DNA from: Owenia fusiformis
Taxonomy: Eukaryota; Annelida; Polychaeta; Sabellida; Oweniidae
Length of the DNA stretch: 64,000 bases
Direction of reading: 5' to 3'
Assembly: GCA_903813345.2 (NCBI GenBank)
Contig: CAIIXF020000313.1
Span: 1 to 64,000, forward strand
The translations under genes were made by a program, and so were the position numbers. The notes beneath the pieces were generated by a model. The model saw nothing but the letters and a program-made list of their open reading frames with translations, was not told the origin of the DNA and ran no database searches. Positions 21,241 through 29,936 of the stretch are shown here, piece after piece. Position 1 is the stretch's first letter, and every line of letters starts with the position of its first letter.

Positions 21241-22072
21241 TATTTGCAGGTACAAGGCAGTACTCACACAAATCAAATGCAATTAACCACCACCACCCCT
21301 TCCCCTCCCTCAAAGAATGTACTGAACAGCTGATGCATGATGATTGATTTGATTTACCAGAACAGAAAATCTGGAGGGATATACAAACCTCCTTGCAGCA
21401 TTACTGCATTATTTTAGGGTGTAGTCTTACAATCTCCAAGCCGATACTCTGACGTCACATCACGGAATTCCCTTAGGCAGTGGGGAATTCCCTTACTTCA
21501 AATGCAGATTTATACCACAAATAGCCAACAGATCACCTTTATATTACATCAAAATGCAAAATATTCCTCATAAATTGATATTATTGCTATCCTATATTGA
21601 TTTTCTCAAGTTAAAGTGCGCAAAGCGAATGTGACAATTCTCAAATGTGAATATTCGCTCCGCCATATTGAATTATTACAGGGAAATTTAATGCTCATTT
21701 GAGACCAGATTTCTCTATTTTTGCTTCATATTATTCACAAATCAACCGAACATTCATGATGGGTACATATTTAACCCGATTTGGAGGATATATTTGATCG
21801 CGAAAACGCAAAATAATCGCAAATGAAAACTTACCAGTGAATTCTCTGTCTCATGTCAATTTGACTTTTGCACTCATTTGGAGCAACTATTACCTCTTTA
21901 CTAACAATCCGGCACATAAAATTAGGGATCTATTTATGTTTATCTGGGAGAAAAAACACGAGCCAAATCGTGTCTATTTGTGGGGTCAAGTTTCTGACCA
22001 ACTTTTTTTTCGCGCCAAAACGCGCCACCTATACGTTGGTCATTGCTACTAATAGATCTATTCCCTATATTT
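21241..22072. other. Single-copy DNA with a possible minus-strand splice donor
   Basis: No convincing coding frame. The minus strand reads CACTG|GTAAGTTTTC near 21833, a good donor about 240 bp downstream of the signal-peptide frame. It could end the same first exon. Confidence 0.3.
21450..21457. promoter_or_regulatory. CRE palindrome TGACGTCA
   Basis: Perfect consensus CREB/ATF site in otherwise non-coding DNA. Isolated, so function is uncertain. Confidence 0.25.
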
Positions 22073-22204
22073 TTAGAATATACCATTGATAGTGCTGACT
22101 GTGCCTGCAATGGCTGGAGCAACTCCGATTCCAGTCGAGTTCGGATCCAAGGATGCAACAGATAAAACGAAAAGAGTAGCCAGAGATAACGTGAATAACC
22201 TCAT
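22073..22204 (-). CDS. Short secreted peptide or first coding exon with signal peptide
   Basis: 43 codons from ATG at 22204 to TAA at 22073. Seen: Met-Arg, a hydrophobic run LFTLSLATLFVLSVAS (residues 3-18) with a plausible cleavage after Ala-Ser, then a short Gly/Ala/Thr-rich segment ending STINGIF. Either a complete small secreted peptide or the first exon of a larger gene (a weak donor AATG|GTATAT precedes the stop, and a better one lies near 21833). An ETS-type promoter motif lies about 55 bp upstream of the ATG. I do not recognise the family. Confidence 0.4.
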   Translation of the reverse strand: MRLFTLSLATLFVLSVASLDPNSTGIGVAPAIAGTVSTINGIF

Positions 22205-22258
22205 TTTACAGTTTTAACAACATTTAAAATTAATTTAAAATGTCACGGTTCTTCCGCT

Positions 22259-22267
22259 CACTTCCGG
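22259..22267 (-). promoter_or_regulatory. ETS-type site CCGGAAGTG
   Basis: Consensus ETS-family motif on the minus strand, followed by AGCGGAAGAA, at TATA-less promoter distance from the signal-peptide frame. It lies only 33 bp from the left edge of the array. Confidence 0.4.
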
Positions 22268-22299
22268 TCGCTTCAGCATTGGCAAATTAAAATTGTAAC

Positions 22300-22769
22300 T
22301 TTGGTACAATACAACTCACGTGGCCTTTTGTTTACTCATCGTAAAGTAGTCCATTTTGAAAACTGTTTGGGTGTTGGATGGTGTATAAATGGGACATATT
22401 AGGATGCAATGTACCTCTTTGCTGGTTAATAAGTAAGTACAGACTCTTAGGCATTGGATGATAGCAGAAAACTTTCATGAAAAAAATTGGATTATTTTTT
22501 GGTAAATATTGATGACGTAGGGGGTGTGTTGGCTGGGCCATGTTAATTTTCCATTGAAAAATCACTACGCGTGTGAACAATCCAGCGGTTCTTTTGATTT
22601 TCGTGGGATATTTTTTTCCAGACTTTTTCTGAGGTAAGTTTAAGGATATCTCTTTATTGTCTGTTAATATGAGTGAAATCGATGGGCTAGGATTTTTGTA
22701 ATATTCTCTCAAACTTTGTCAATTCACCATGTTATCCTATGTCAGAAAAGTAAGTTGTTTTCTACCTAA
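22300..22769. mobile_element. 476-bp-type segment, unit 1 (470 bp), left edge of array
   Basis: Starts TTTGGTA rather than TTAGGTA and lacks 6 bp after CTCATCGTA. Its left neighbour is unrelated DNA, with no TA directly before it. The right end TACCTAA-TA is intact. Confidence 0.75.
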
Positions 22770-22893
22770 TATTCAGATTTTTGGAAACACAATTTGGTAA
22801 GAAAAATGATTTTTTTGATTTTTTCAGAATTCATTCTATCTTATCTCACTTGTATAACATATAAGTTGTTTCTTGCTTGTAAAATAGGCCAAA

Positions 22894-23271
22894 ATGGATG
22901 CCTGGGGGGCAAAATATGCCCAGAGATTGGGCCGGGAGGCAACAGTCTACCCCAATAACTGCATTATTTGGACAGGCTATCGTAACAAGGCTACCGGGTA
23001 TGGGCAGTTGTGCATACAGAAGCGCGGTAGTCTAAAATGGGTGACCGTGTCGGCTCACTGGCTGTCGTATGCCACACGGCATCCTAACGATACGCTTGAT
23101 TTATCGACACTGGACTTATCTCACCTTTGTCATAACAAGCTATGTATCAACATAAATCACCTTAGCCTAGAACCACATTCTGTAAATAATGTGCGAATGG
23201 GTTGTATCAATGCCGGAAAATGCCGTCAGCATGGGGCCTACCCTGATTGCCTCTTAAAATGGAAAATGTAA
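22894..23271 (+). CDS. His-Cys-box homing-type nuclease (I-PpoI-like His-Me finger), unit 1
   Basis: 125 aa. Predicted DNA endonuclease of the HNH/His-Me superfamily. Residues 23-37 (C23, W26, TG, GYG) and 54-56 (AHW) fit the beta-sheet scaffold of small HNH nucleases. Residues 76-119 form a His-Cys box that aligns with I-PpoI almost residue for residue: H77 (general base, I-PpoI H98), C79, C84, H89 (first zinc; C100, C105, H110), N98 (metal; N119), R101 (R122), C104, C110, H113, C119 (second zinc; C125, C132, H134, C138). It is shorter than I-PpoI (163 aa). The start has a strong context (CCAAAATGG), and an acceptor TTTTTTCAG lies 66 bp upstream, so a spliced leader is likely. It converges on the transposase with 23 bp between stops. 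Homing enzymes normally sit in introns or inteins, so a role inside a transposon unit is unusual. Confidence 0.85.
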   Translation: MDAWGAKYAQRLGREATVYPNNCIIWTGYRNKATGYGQLCIQKRGSLKWVTVSAHWLSYATRHPNDTLDLSTLDLSHLCHNKLCININHLSLEPHSVNNVRMGCINAGKCRQHGAYPDCLLKWKM

Positions 23272-23291
23272 ATGGTATGATTAGATCACTT

Positions 23292-23297
23292 ACCTCA
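23292..23297 (-). other. Consensus splice donor one base after the transposase stop
   Basis: The minus strand reads TGA-G|GTAAGTGATC: the stop codon, one G, then a perfect donor. The same bases occur in all 12 units and in copy 0. An intron starting here would run antisense across the nuclease gene. Confidence 0.5.
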
Positions 23298-25370
23298 TAT
23301 AATCTCTTGGGCATAATCGTGATCACCGAACCTTGGTGATCTCCTCAATTTCATTTTTAAAATGGGTTTTTTGTCTAGTTGCTCTTTCTTATAATCACTA
23401 GTTCGCTTTTCTAATCTTGTGTGTAAATACTGTCTAGTGTAGTATGCTCTATGAAAAGACTTGTTTTTTCTTGCATGTGGGGAATTTTTATATTTTCTCA
23501 TGTATCTTTTCTTTTCACTCATGCTACGTAGATGCTTTGCAGCACTTGCTGATGATATTGGGGCCCCAATAAGTTCCAATTTGAGGTGAGTGGCATTTTC
23601 TCTTCCATGGTTTATATCTAATACTGCAGAATGTAATCTGCCATTACATGTGGCTGAAAACACCTTGTTTTTAGGTAAATATTCTGCAATTACCTTATTT
23701 GATGCTTCATTTTTGTTTGTATGCGTGTAAAAGCGCCCGTCATTAACAGCTTCGGGGCCCAACTTCATTTCTAAAAGTACGCGTATGAATTTGCAATCTT
23801 CCTGAGATGGCATCAATTTGTCATTCTTTGTAATTCCACACACCTTGAGATTGTGGGATGTTTCTAGCCATGATTTCTTAGCCCCTTTGCAACTATTAAG
23901 GTGGGGTCTACATTGCTCATGATTCCCCGCGTAACAGTTCACTGTACTTGTGATGACCCTATTCATGTATTGAACTGATACAACACCCAAATCATTGTAT
24001 TTTTTGGCAAGCTGACCCATGATTTTGTCACACCTCTCTTTTATATCTAGGGAAAACATTTTCTGCTGGAGATCTTTGTTACCTGGGAACATATGTCTAC
24101 TAAAGCTAGCTTTAAGACTGTGCTTAAATTGAAGTTGCCCTTTGTGCACTCTATCGCTAAGTTTTGTAACTTTGTGATTGCTCTGTTTTTCATCGTAAAA
24201 TGACTGAGCACCAAGGGAGCCTTTAGCATCACCATCTGTAGTCAGGTATTCTATTTGCAAATTGTCTGCATCCAAATCTTTTGCAAGTTTGTACCCCATG
24301 TTGAATTCTTGAAAAGCTTCAGATTTCTTTAGATTTGATGTACAACCATCATGGCCACCAGGACATTTAACATCAAACCCACGCGCCCTTAGGTAAGCCC
24401 CGCGCCAACATAGCTTATTATACAAGCATACAGATATTATCTGCATGGCATCGGTCATTGTTTCAACAGATACACCAACTGCTCTGGTAGCGCGCTGACC
24501 AAGCTTACCCCAAGATCCGAATGTGCTACTACTGTAACACCCATCAAATGCTACCTGGACTTTTTTTTCATCTTTTGAAGATACACCCCTCAGTTTATTC
24601 ACCTCTATTAATTTGCTACGTCTCGTTTTTAAATCATTTTCACCCATTTTCTCAATATCTCCACTGACCGCTTTAGAATTTTTTTGCATTCCTTGGGAAG
24701 AAGGGGCCCTTGCATTGCAAGTAGCTAAAATTTTTCGAAATGCCTCAACACCAATAGAGGAGGATTGTAGAGCTACGTGTATTGCTACATTGATCTTAGC
24801 TTTCCTCCTGCCACCTTTCTTTTTTCCCTTGACTTCTTCATATAATTTGCACATTTTGGAGAGAAACCCACATTTACTACATGAAAGCTGCATTTTGCAA
24901 ACTAAACCAAATGGAATTTTTTTATGTACCTTCAAATCACCTCTACATTTTTTGCTATGGGCCCTATGATCTTTTGCTACCAAGTTGAAACAATTAATCA
25001 TAGAATTCTGACTAACTATTAGAGTTTCATCTCCACCAACAGTGCCATCTAGGGGTTCATCAGTGATGTATTTATCTGAGATTTTTGGTTCAGAAAGTTT
25101 TGGCCTTAAAATCTTACCTCTACCAGGTTGCATGTGGACATCGGGTACTTCATAACTATTCCCACCTCTACTTTTCCTGACAACTAACGAATGAGTCTCC
25201 TGATCTAGCCTCCTAATTTTTGTAGGTGGGGACGATTCCTCTTCGCGATTCGCTACCGTCCCATATGCCGGATGCTGCGTATGTCCTTCAGAAAATGTTT
25301 GCTGGTTACGAAACTTATTTTTGGAATAAAAATGACCAAATCCTCTTGGTGGTTTTGACATAGTTGACAT
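23295..25370 (-). CDS. Mutator-like transposase, unit 1
   Basis: 691 aa; predicted DDE-type transposase of the Mutator-like domain family (PF20700-type). Order: a basic polar N-terminus (1-120); a Cys-rich zinc-binding segment with C142, C158, C164 and C167 (residues 124-174); a Lys/Arg patch (181-192); then the catalytic core with VAFDG (D276), a Cys/His-rich insert (C336...H340..C343) and TTDGDAKGS (D379/D381). NHEQCRPH (484-490) resembles the conserved His/Cys motif between the second and third acidic residues of MULE-type enzymes. The third acidic residue is not assigned. The tail 615-691 is strongly basic. The Met at 25370 aligns in all copies; an overlapping 79-codon frame starts upstream at 25492 in another frame. 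Most related to transposases mobilising elements with 9-11-bp duplications, but this unit's own ends are unclear. Confidence 0.85.
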   Translation of the reverse strand: MSTMSKPPRGFGHFYSKNKFRNQQTFSEGHTQHPAYGTVANREEESSPPTKIRRLDQETHSLVVRKSRGGNSYEVPDVHMQPGRGKILRPKLSEPKISDKYITDEPLDGTVGGDETLIVSQNSMINCFNLVAKDHRAHSKKCRGDLKVHKKIPFGLVCKMQLSCSKCGFLSKMCKLYEEVKGKKKGGRRKAKINVAIHVALQSSSIGVEAFRKILATCNARAPSSQGMQKNSKAVSGDIEKMGENDLKTRRSKLIEVNKLRGVSSKDEKKVQVAFDGCYSSSTFGSWGKLGQRATRAVGVSVETMTDAMQIISVCLYNKLCWRGAYLRARGFDVKCPGGHDGCTSNLKKSEAFQEFNMGYKLAKDLDADNLQIEYLTTDGDAKGSLGAQSFYDEKQSNHKVTKLSDRVHKGQLQFKHSLKASFSRHMFPGNKDLQQKMFSLDIKERCDKIMGQLAKKYNDLGVVSVQYMNRVITSTVNCYAGNHEQCRPHLNSCKGAKKSWLETSHNLKVCGITKNDKLMPSQEDCKFIRVLLEMKLGPEAVNDGRFYTHTNKNEASNKVIAEYLPKNKVFSATCNGRLHSAVLDINHGRENATHLKLELIGAPISSASAAKHLRSMSEKKRYMRKYKNSPHARKNKSFHRAYYTRQYLHTRLEKRTSDYKKEQLDKKPILKMKLRRSPRFGDHDYAQEII

Positions 25371-25672
25371 TGCTTGATAACTTGGAACAATCCAAAGCAG
25401 AATGATGTTCTCCTCTCTAAGTCCAGTCTTTCAAGTGAAAGTAGTGGTTTGATAATACATGAGATGTGTTTCTGGGTGACTTGGGCAGCCATCTGACCAA
25501 TTAATAATTCCAGATTATGTTTAAAAAAGTGTCTGAAGAATGATAAAGTCTTAACACAATAAATAGTTCACTGTTTGAGTTTGAGATAAATCACCCCTAG
25601 ATCAAAAGATGGCATGTCAGTACATTGTCAGTATATGTAAACAAACTGTATCTTGATTTATTTGCTAGATAA

Positions 25673-25943
25673 GGCATTGTTGTTCCATTTAAAGCAGACC
25701 TGGTCAAATTACCTGATTTATAGATCAGCTTTTTTATGAATATATCACAATTTTAATGAAAAAACACAATACTCATTAATTATGCGCATATTAATTAGTT
25801 ATTGCATAACTCATTTTTCGGTTCATGTTTTTCAGTAGCCGTGACTTGTTCCTACATCACATCATATAGACAACATCTCAACTGAGAGTACATACACCGA
25901 TAGAGTCCATAGAAGTTGAGACAACAGCAGCACAATCAGTGTT
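25673..25943. other. 271-bp segment flanked by TAA, absent from copy 0
   Basis: Array units read TAGATAA-[271 bp]-TAACCAGTC; copy 0 reads TAGATAATAACCAGTC (17384-17399). The segment includes the palindrome TATGCGCATA. Its ends are not inverted repeats, so insertion, excision or deletion cannot be told apart. Confidence 0.6.
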
Positions 25944-25978
25944 TAACCAGTCAGCACAACCAAATATTCCATGTGAGG

Positions 25979-26647
25979 GTAAGTCAGAATTCAATTTTTT
26001 TTACATAGATAAACATGGAGGAGGATTAAAAGCATTATGGACTTTTATTAAGGTAAGACAGTAGATTCACCTCACACAGGACATTGGTGCCAGGGATCAA
26101 CCAGGTGTGACTATTAGGTACAATACAACTCACGTGGCCTTTTGTTTACTCATCGTATAGGAAAAGTAGTCCATTTTGAAAACTGTTTGGGTGTTGGATG
26201 GTGTATAAATGGGACATATTAGGATGCAATGTACCTCTTTGCTGGTTAATAAGTAAGTACAGACTCTTAGGCATTGGATGATAGCAGAAAACTTTCATGA
26301 AAAAAATTGGATTATTTTTTGGTAAATATTGATGACGTAGGGGGTGTGTTGGCTGGGCCATGTTAATTTTCCATTGAAAAATCACTACGCGTGTGAACAA
26401 TCCAGCGGTTCTTTTGATTTTCGTGGGATATTTTTTTCCAGACTTTTTCTGAGGTAAGTTTAAGGATATCTCTTTATTGTCTGTTAATATGAGTGAAATC
26501 GATGGGCTAGGATTTTTGTAATATTCTCTCAAACTTTGTCAATTCACCATGTTATCCTATGTCAGAAAAGTAAGTTGTTTTCTACCTAATATTCAGATTT
26601 TTGGAAACACAATTTGGTAAGAAGAATGATTTTTTTGATTTTTTCAG
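25979..26647 (+). promoter_or_regulatory. Nuclease leader: five splice donors, TATA box and acceptor (unit 2 as example)
   Basis: Plus-strand donors: GAGG|GTAAGT (25979), AAG|GTAAGA (26053), GAG|GTAAGT (26454), AAAA|GTAAGT (26570) and TTG|GTAAGA (26617). TATAAAT lies at 26204-26210. The acceptor TTTTTTGATTTTTTCAG ends at 26647, 66 bp before the nuclease ATG. A transcript from the TATA could splice 26454 to 26648. In short units the TATA and two donors are missing. Confidence 0.45.
26114..26589. mobile_element. 476-bp MITE-like segment, unit 2
   Basis: Inverted ends TTAGGTA and TACCTAA, with TA on each side (26112-26113, 26590-26591). No credible gene: a 128-codon minus-strand frame has no recognisable motif. 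Contains a TATA box and two splice donors. Carries the linked variant GGTAAGAAGAATG just downstream, shared only with unit 5. Confidence 0.75.
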
Positions 26648-26713
26648 AATTCATTCTATCTTATCTCACTTGTATAACATATAAGTTGTTTCTTGCTTGT
26701 AAAATAGGCCAAA

Positions 26714-27091
26714 ATGGATGCCTGGGGGGCAAAATATGCCCAGAGATTGGGCCGGGAGGCAACAGTCTACCCCAATAACTGCATTATTTGGACAGGCTAT
26801 CGTAACAAGGCTACCGGGTATGGGCAGTTGTGCATACAGAAGCGCGGTAGTCTAAAATGGGTGACCGTGTCGGCTCACTGGCTGTCGTATGCCACACGGC
26901 ATCCTAACGATACGCTTGATTTATCGACACTGGACTTATCTCACCTTTGTCATAACAAGCTATGTATCAACATAAATCACCTTAGCCTAGAACCACATTC
27001 TGTAAATAATGTGCGAATGGGTTGTATCAATGCCGGAAAATGCCGTCAGCATGGGGCCTACCCTGATTGCCTCTTAAAATGGAAAATGTAA
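26714..27091 (+). CDS. His-Cys-box nuclease, unit 2
   Basis: Protein identical to unit 1. Long-type leader with the 476-bp segment. Confidence 0.85.
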   Translation: MDAWGAKYAQRLGREATVYPNNCIIWTGYRNKATGYGQLCIQKRGSLKWVTVSAHWLSYATRHPNDTLDLSTLDLSHLCHNKLCININHLSLEPHSVNNVRMGCINAGKCRQHGAYPDCLLKWKM

Positions 27092-27114
27092 ATGGTATGA
27101 TTAGATCACTTACC

Positions 27115-29190
27115 TCATATAATCTCTTGGGCATAATCGTGATCACCGAACCTTGGTGATCTCCTCAATTTCATTTTTAAAATGGGTTTTTTGTCTAGTT
27201 GCTCTTTCTTATAATCACTAGTTCGCTTTTCTAATCTTGTGTGTAAATACTGTCTAGTGTAGTATGCTCTATGAAAAGACTTGTTTTTTCTTGCATGTGG
27301 GGAATTTTTATATTTTCTCATGTATCTTTTCTTTTCACTCATGCTACGTAGATGCTTTGCAGCACTTGCTGATGATATTGGGGCCCCAATAAGTTCCAAT
27401 TTGAGGTGAGTGGCATTTTCTCTTCCATGGTTTATATCTAATACTGCAGAATGTAATCTGCCATTACATGTGGCTGAAAACACCTTGTTTTTAGGTAAAT
27501 ATTCTGCAATTACCTTATTTGATGCTTCATTTTTGTTTGTATGCGTGTAAAAGCGCCCGTCATTAACAGCTTCGGGGCCCAACTTCATTTCTAAAAGTAC
27601 GCGTATGAATTTGCAATCTTCCTGAGATGGCATCAATTTGTCATTCTTTGTAATTCCACACACCTTGAGATTGTGGGATGTTTCTAGCCATGATTTCTTA
27701 GCCCCTTTGCAACTATTAAGGTGGGGTCTACATTGCTCATGATTCCCCGCGTAACAGTTCACTGTACTTGTGATGACCCTATTCATGTATTGAACTGATA
27801 CAACACCCAAATCATTGTATTTTTTGGCAAGCTGACCCATGATTTTGTCACACCTCTCTTTTATATCTAGGGAAAACATTTTCTGCTGGAGATCTTTGTT
27901 ACCTGGGAACATATGTCTACTAAAGCTAGCTTTAAGACTGTGCTTAAATTGAAGTTGCCCTTTGTGCACTCTATCGCTAAGTTTTGTAACTTTGTGATTG
28001 CTCTGTTTTTCATCGTAAAATGACTGAGCACCAAGGGAGCCTTTAGCATCACCATCTGTAGTCAGGTATTCTATTTGCAAATTGTCTGCATCCAAATCTT
28101 TTGCAAGTTTGTACCCCATGTTGAATTCTTGAAAAGCTTCAGATTTCTTTAGATTTGATGTACAACCATCATGGCCACCAGGACATTTAACATCAAACCC
28201 ACGCGCCCTTAGGTAAGCCCCGCGCCAACATAGCTTATTATACAAGCATACAGATATTATCTGCATGGCATCGGTCATTGTTTCAACAGATACACCAACT
28301 GCTCTGGTAGCGCGCTGACCAAGCTTACCCCAAGATCCGAATGTGCTACTACTGTAACACCCATCAAATGCTACCTGGACTTTTTTTTCATCTTTTGAAG
28401 ATACACCCCTCAGTTTATTCACCTCTATTAATTTGCTACGTCTCGTTTTTAAATCATTTTCACCCATTTTCTCAATATCTCCACTGACCGCTTTAGAATT
28501 TTTTTGCATTCCTTGGGAAGAAGGGGCCCTTGCATTGCAAGTAGCTAAAATTTTTCGAAATGCCTCAACACCAATAGAGGAGGATTGTAGAGCTACGTGT
28601 ATTGCTACATTGATCTTAGCTTTCCTCCTGCCACCTTTCTTTTTTCCCTTGACTTCTTCATATAATTTGCACATTTTGGAGAGAAACCCACATTTACTAC
28701 ATGAAAGCTGCATTTTGCAAACTAAACCAAATGGAATTTTTTTATGTACCTTCAAATCACCTCTACATTTTTTGCTATGGGCCCTATGATCTTTTGCTAC
28801 CAAGTTGAAACAATTAATCATAGAATTCTGACTAACTATTAGAGTTTCATCTCCACCAACAGTGCCATCTAGGGGTTCATCAGTGATGTATTTATCTGAG
28901 ATTTTTGGTTCAGAAAGTTTTGGCCTTAAAATCTTACCTCTACCAGGTTGCATGTGGACATCGGGTACTTCATAACTATTCCCACCTCTACTTTTCCTGA
29001 CAACTAACGAATGAGTCTCCTGATCTAGCCTCCTAATTTTTGTAGGTGGGGACGATTCCTCTTCGCGATTCGCTACCGTCCCATATGCCGGATGCTGCGT
29101 ATGTCCTTCAGAAAATGTTTGCTGGTTACGAAACTTATTTTTGGAATAAAAATGACCAAATCCTCTTGGTGGTTTTGACATAGTTGACAT
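27115..29190 (-). CDS. Mutator-like transposase, unit 2
   Basis: Protein identical to unit 1. Next unit's leader is short (TA-T-TA). Confidence 0.85.
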   Translation of the reverse strand: MSTMSKPPRGFGHFYSKNKFRNQQTFSEGHTQHPAYGTVANREEESSPPTKIRRLDQETHSLVVRKSRGGNSYEVPDVHMQPGRGKILRPKLSEPKISDKYITDEPLDGTVGGDETLIVSQNSMINCFNLVAKDHRAHSKKCRGDLKVHKKIPFGLVCKMQLSCSKCGFLSKMCKLYEEVKGKKKGGRRKAKINVAIHVALQSSSIGVEAFRKILATCNARAPSSQGMQKNSKAVSGDIEKMGENDLKTRRSKLIEVNKLRGVSSKDEKKVQVAFDGCYSSSTFGSWGKLGQRATRAVGVSVETMTDAMQIISVCLYNKLCWRGAYLRARGFDVKCPGGHDGCTSNLKKSEAFQEFNMGYKLAKDLDADNLQIEYLTTDGDAKGSLGAQSFYDEKQSNHKVTKLSDRVHKGQLQFKHSLKASFSRHMFPGNKDLQQKMFSLDIKERCDKIMGQLAKKYNDLGVVSVQYMNRVITSTVNCYAGNHEQCRPHLNSCKGAKKSWLETSHNLKVCGITKNDKLMPSQEDCKFIRVLLEMKLGPEAVNDGRFYTHTNKNEASNKVIAEYLPKNKVFSATCNGRLHSAVLDINHGRENATHLKLELIGAPISSASAAKHLRSMSEKKRYMRKYKNSPHARKNKSFHRAYYTRQYLHTRLEKRTSDYKKEQLDKKPILKMKLRRSPRFGDHDYAQEII

Positions 29191-29931
29191 TGCTTGATAA
29201 CTTGGAACAATCCAAAGCAGAATGATGTTCTCCTCTCTAAGTCCAGTCTTTCAAGTGAAAGTAGTGGTTTGATAATACATGAGATGTGTTTCTGGGTGAC
29301 TTGGGCAGCCATCTGACCAATTAATAATTCCAGATTATGTTTAAAAAAGTGTCTGAAGAATGATAAAGTCTTAACACAATAAATAGTTCACTGTTTGAGT
29401 TTGAGATAAATCACCCCTAGATCAAAAGATGGCATGTCAGTACATTGTCAGTATATGTAAACAAACTGTATCTTGATTTATTTGCTAGATAAGGCATTGT
29501 TGTTCCATTTAAAGCAGACCTGGTCAAATTACCTGATTTATAGATCAGCTTTTTTATGAATATATCACAATTTTAATGAAAAAACACAATACTCATTAAT
29601 TATGCGCATATTAATTAGTTATTGCATAACTCATTTTTCGGTTCATGTTTTTCAGTAGCCGTGACTTGTTCCTACATCACATCATATAGACAACATCTCA
29701 ACTGAGAGTACATACACCGATAGAGTCCATAGAAGTTGAGACAACAGCAGCACAATCAGTGTTTAACCAGTCAGCACAACCAAATATTCCATGTGAGGGT
29801 AAGTCAGAATTCAATTTTTTTTACATAGATAAACATGGAGGAGGATTAAAAGCATTATGGACTTTTATTAAGGTAAGACAGTAGATTCACCTCACACAGG
29901 ACATTGGTGCCAGGGATCAACCAGGTGTGAC

Positions 29932-29936
29932 TATTA
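29932..29936. other. Excision footprint TA-T-TA, unit 3
   Basis: GTGAC-TA-T-TA-TTCAG replaces the 476-bp segment, retaining both TA copies and one T. Confidence 0.65.

Larger units (their letters stand above)
25371..26713. other. Divergent intergenic region between transposase (unit 1) and nuclease (unit 2)
   Basis: In tandem the 5' ends of transposase and nuclease face each other across 1343 bp (long) or 868 bp (short). A single linear copy like copy 0 would have only about 90 bp before the nuclease. The region holds a TAA-flanked 271-bp segment, GT-rich donors, the 476-bp segment and a nuclease-side acceptor. The other eleven junctions carry the same content. No further gene recognised. 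Confidence 0.7.

Noticed and set aside
24047-24235. 62-codon minus-strand frame repeated in every unit
   Set aside because: Out-of-frame shadow inside the transposase gene.
24613-24969. 118-codon plus-strand frame repeated in every unit
   Set aside because: Antisense to the transposase N-terminal zinc region. Its conservation is explained by unit identity, and it has no recognisable motif.
25253-25492. 79-codon minus-strand frame overlapping the transposase start
   Set aside because: Could act as an upstream ORF, but it overlaps the main gene in another frame and has no domain. Mentioned under the transposase only.
26146-26532. 128-codon minus-strand frame in the 476-bp segment
   Set aside because: Composition does not look like a folded protein. 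Unit 1 and copy 0 carry indels in it, and the plus strand shows promoter and splice motifs instead.
26617-26647. 31-nt mini-intron (GTAAG...TTTTTTCAG) just upstream of the nuclease
   Set aside because: Too short for a metazoan intron. The acceptor more likely pairs with a farther donor.
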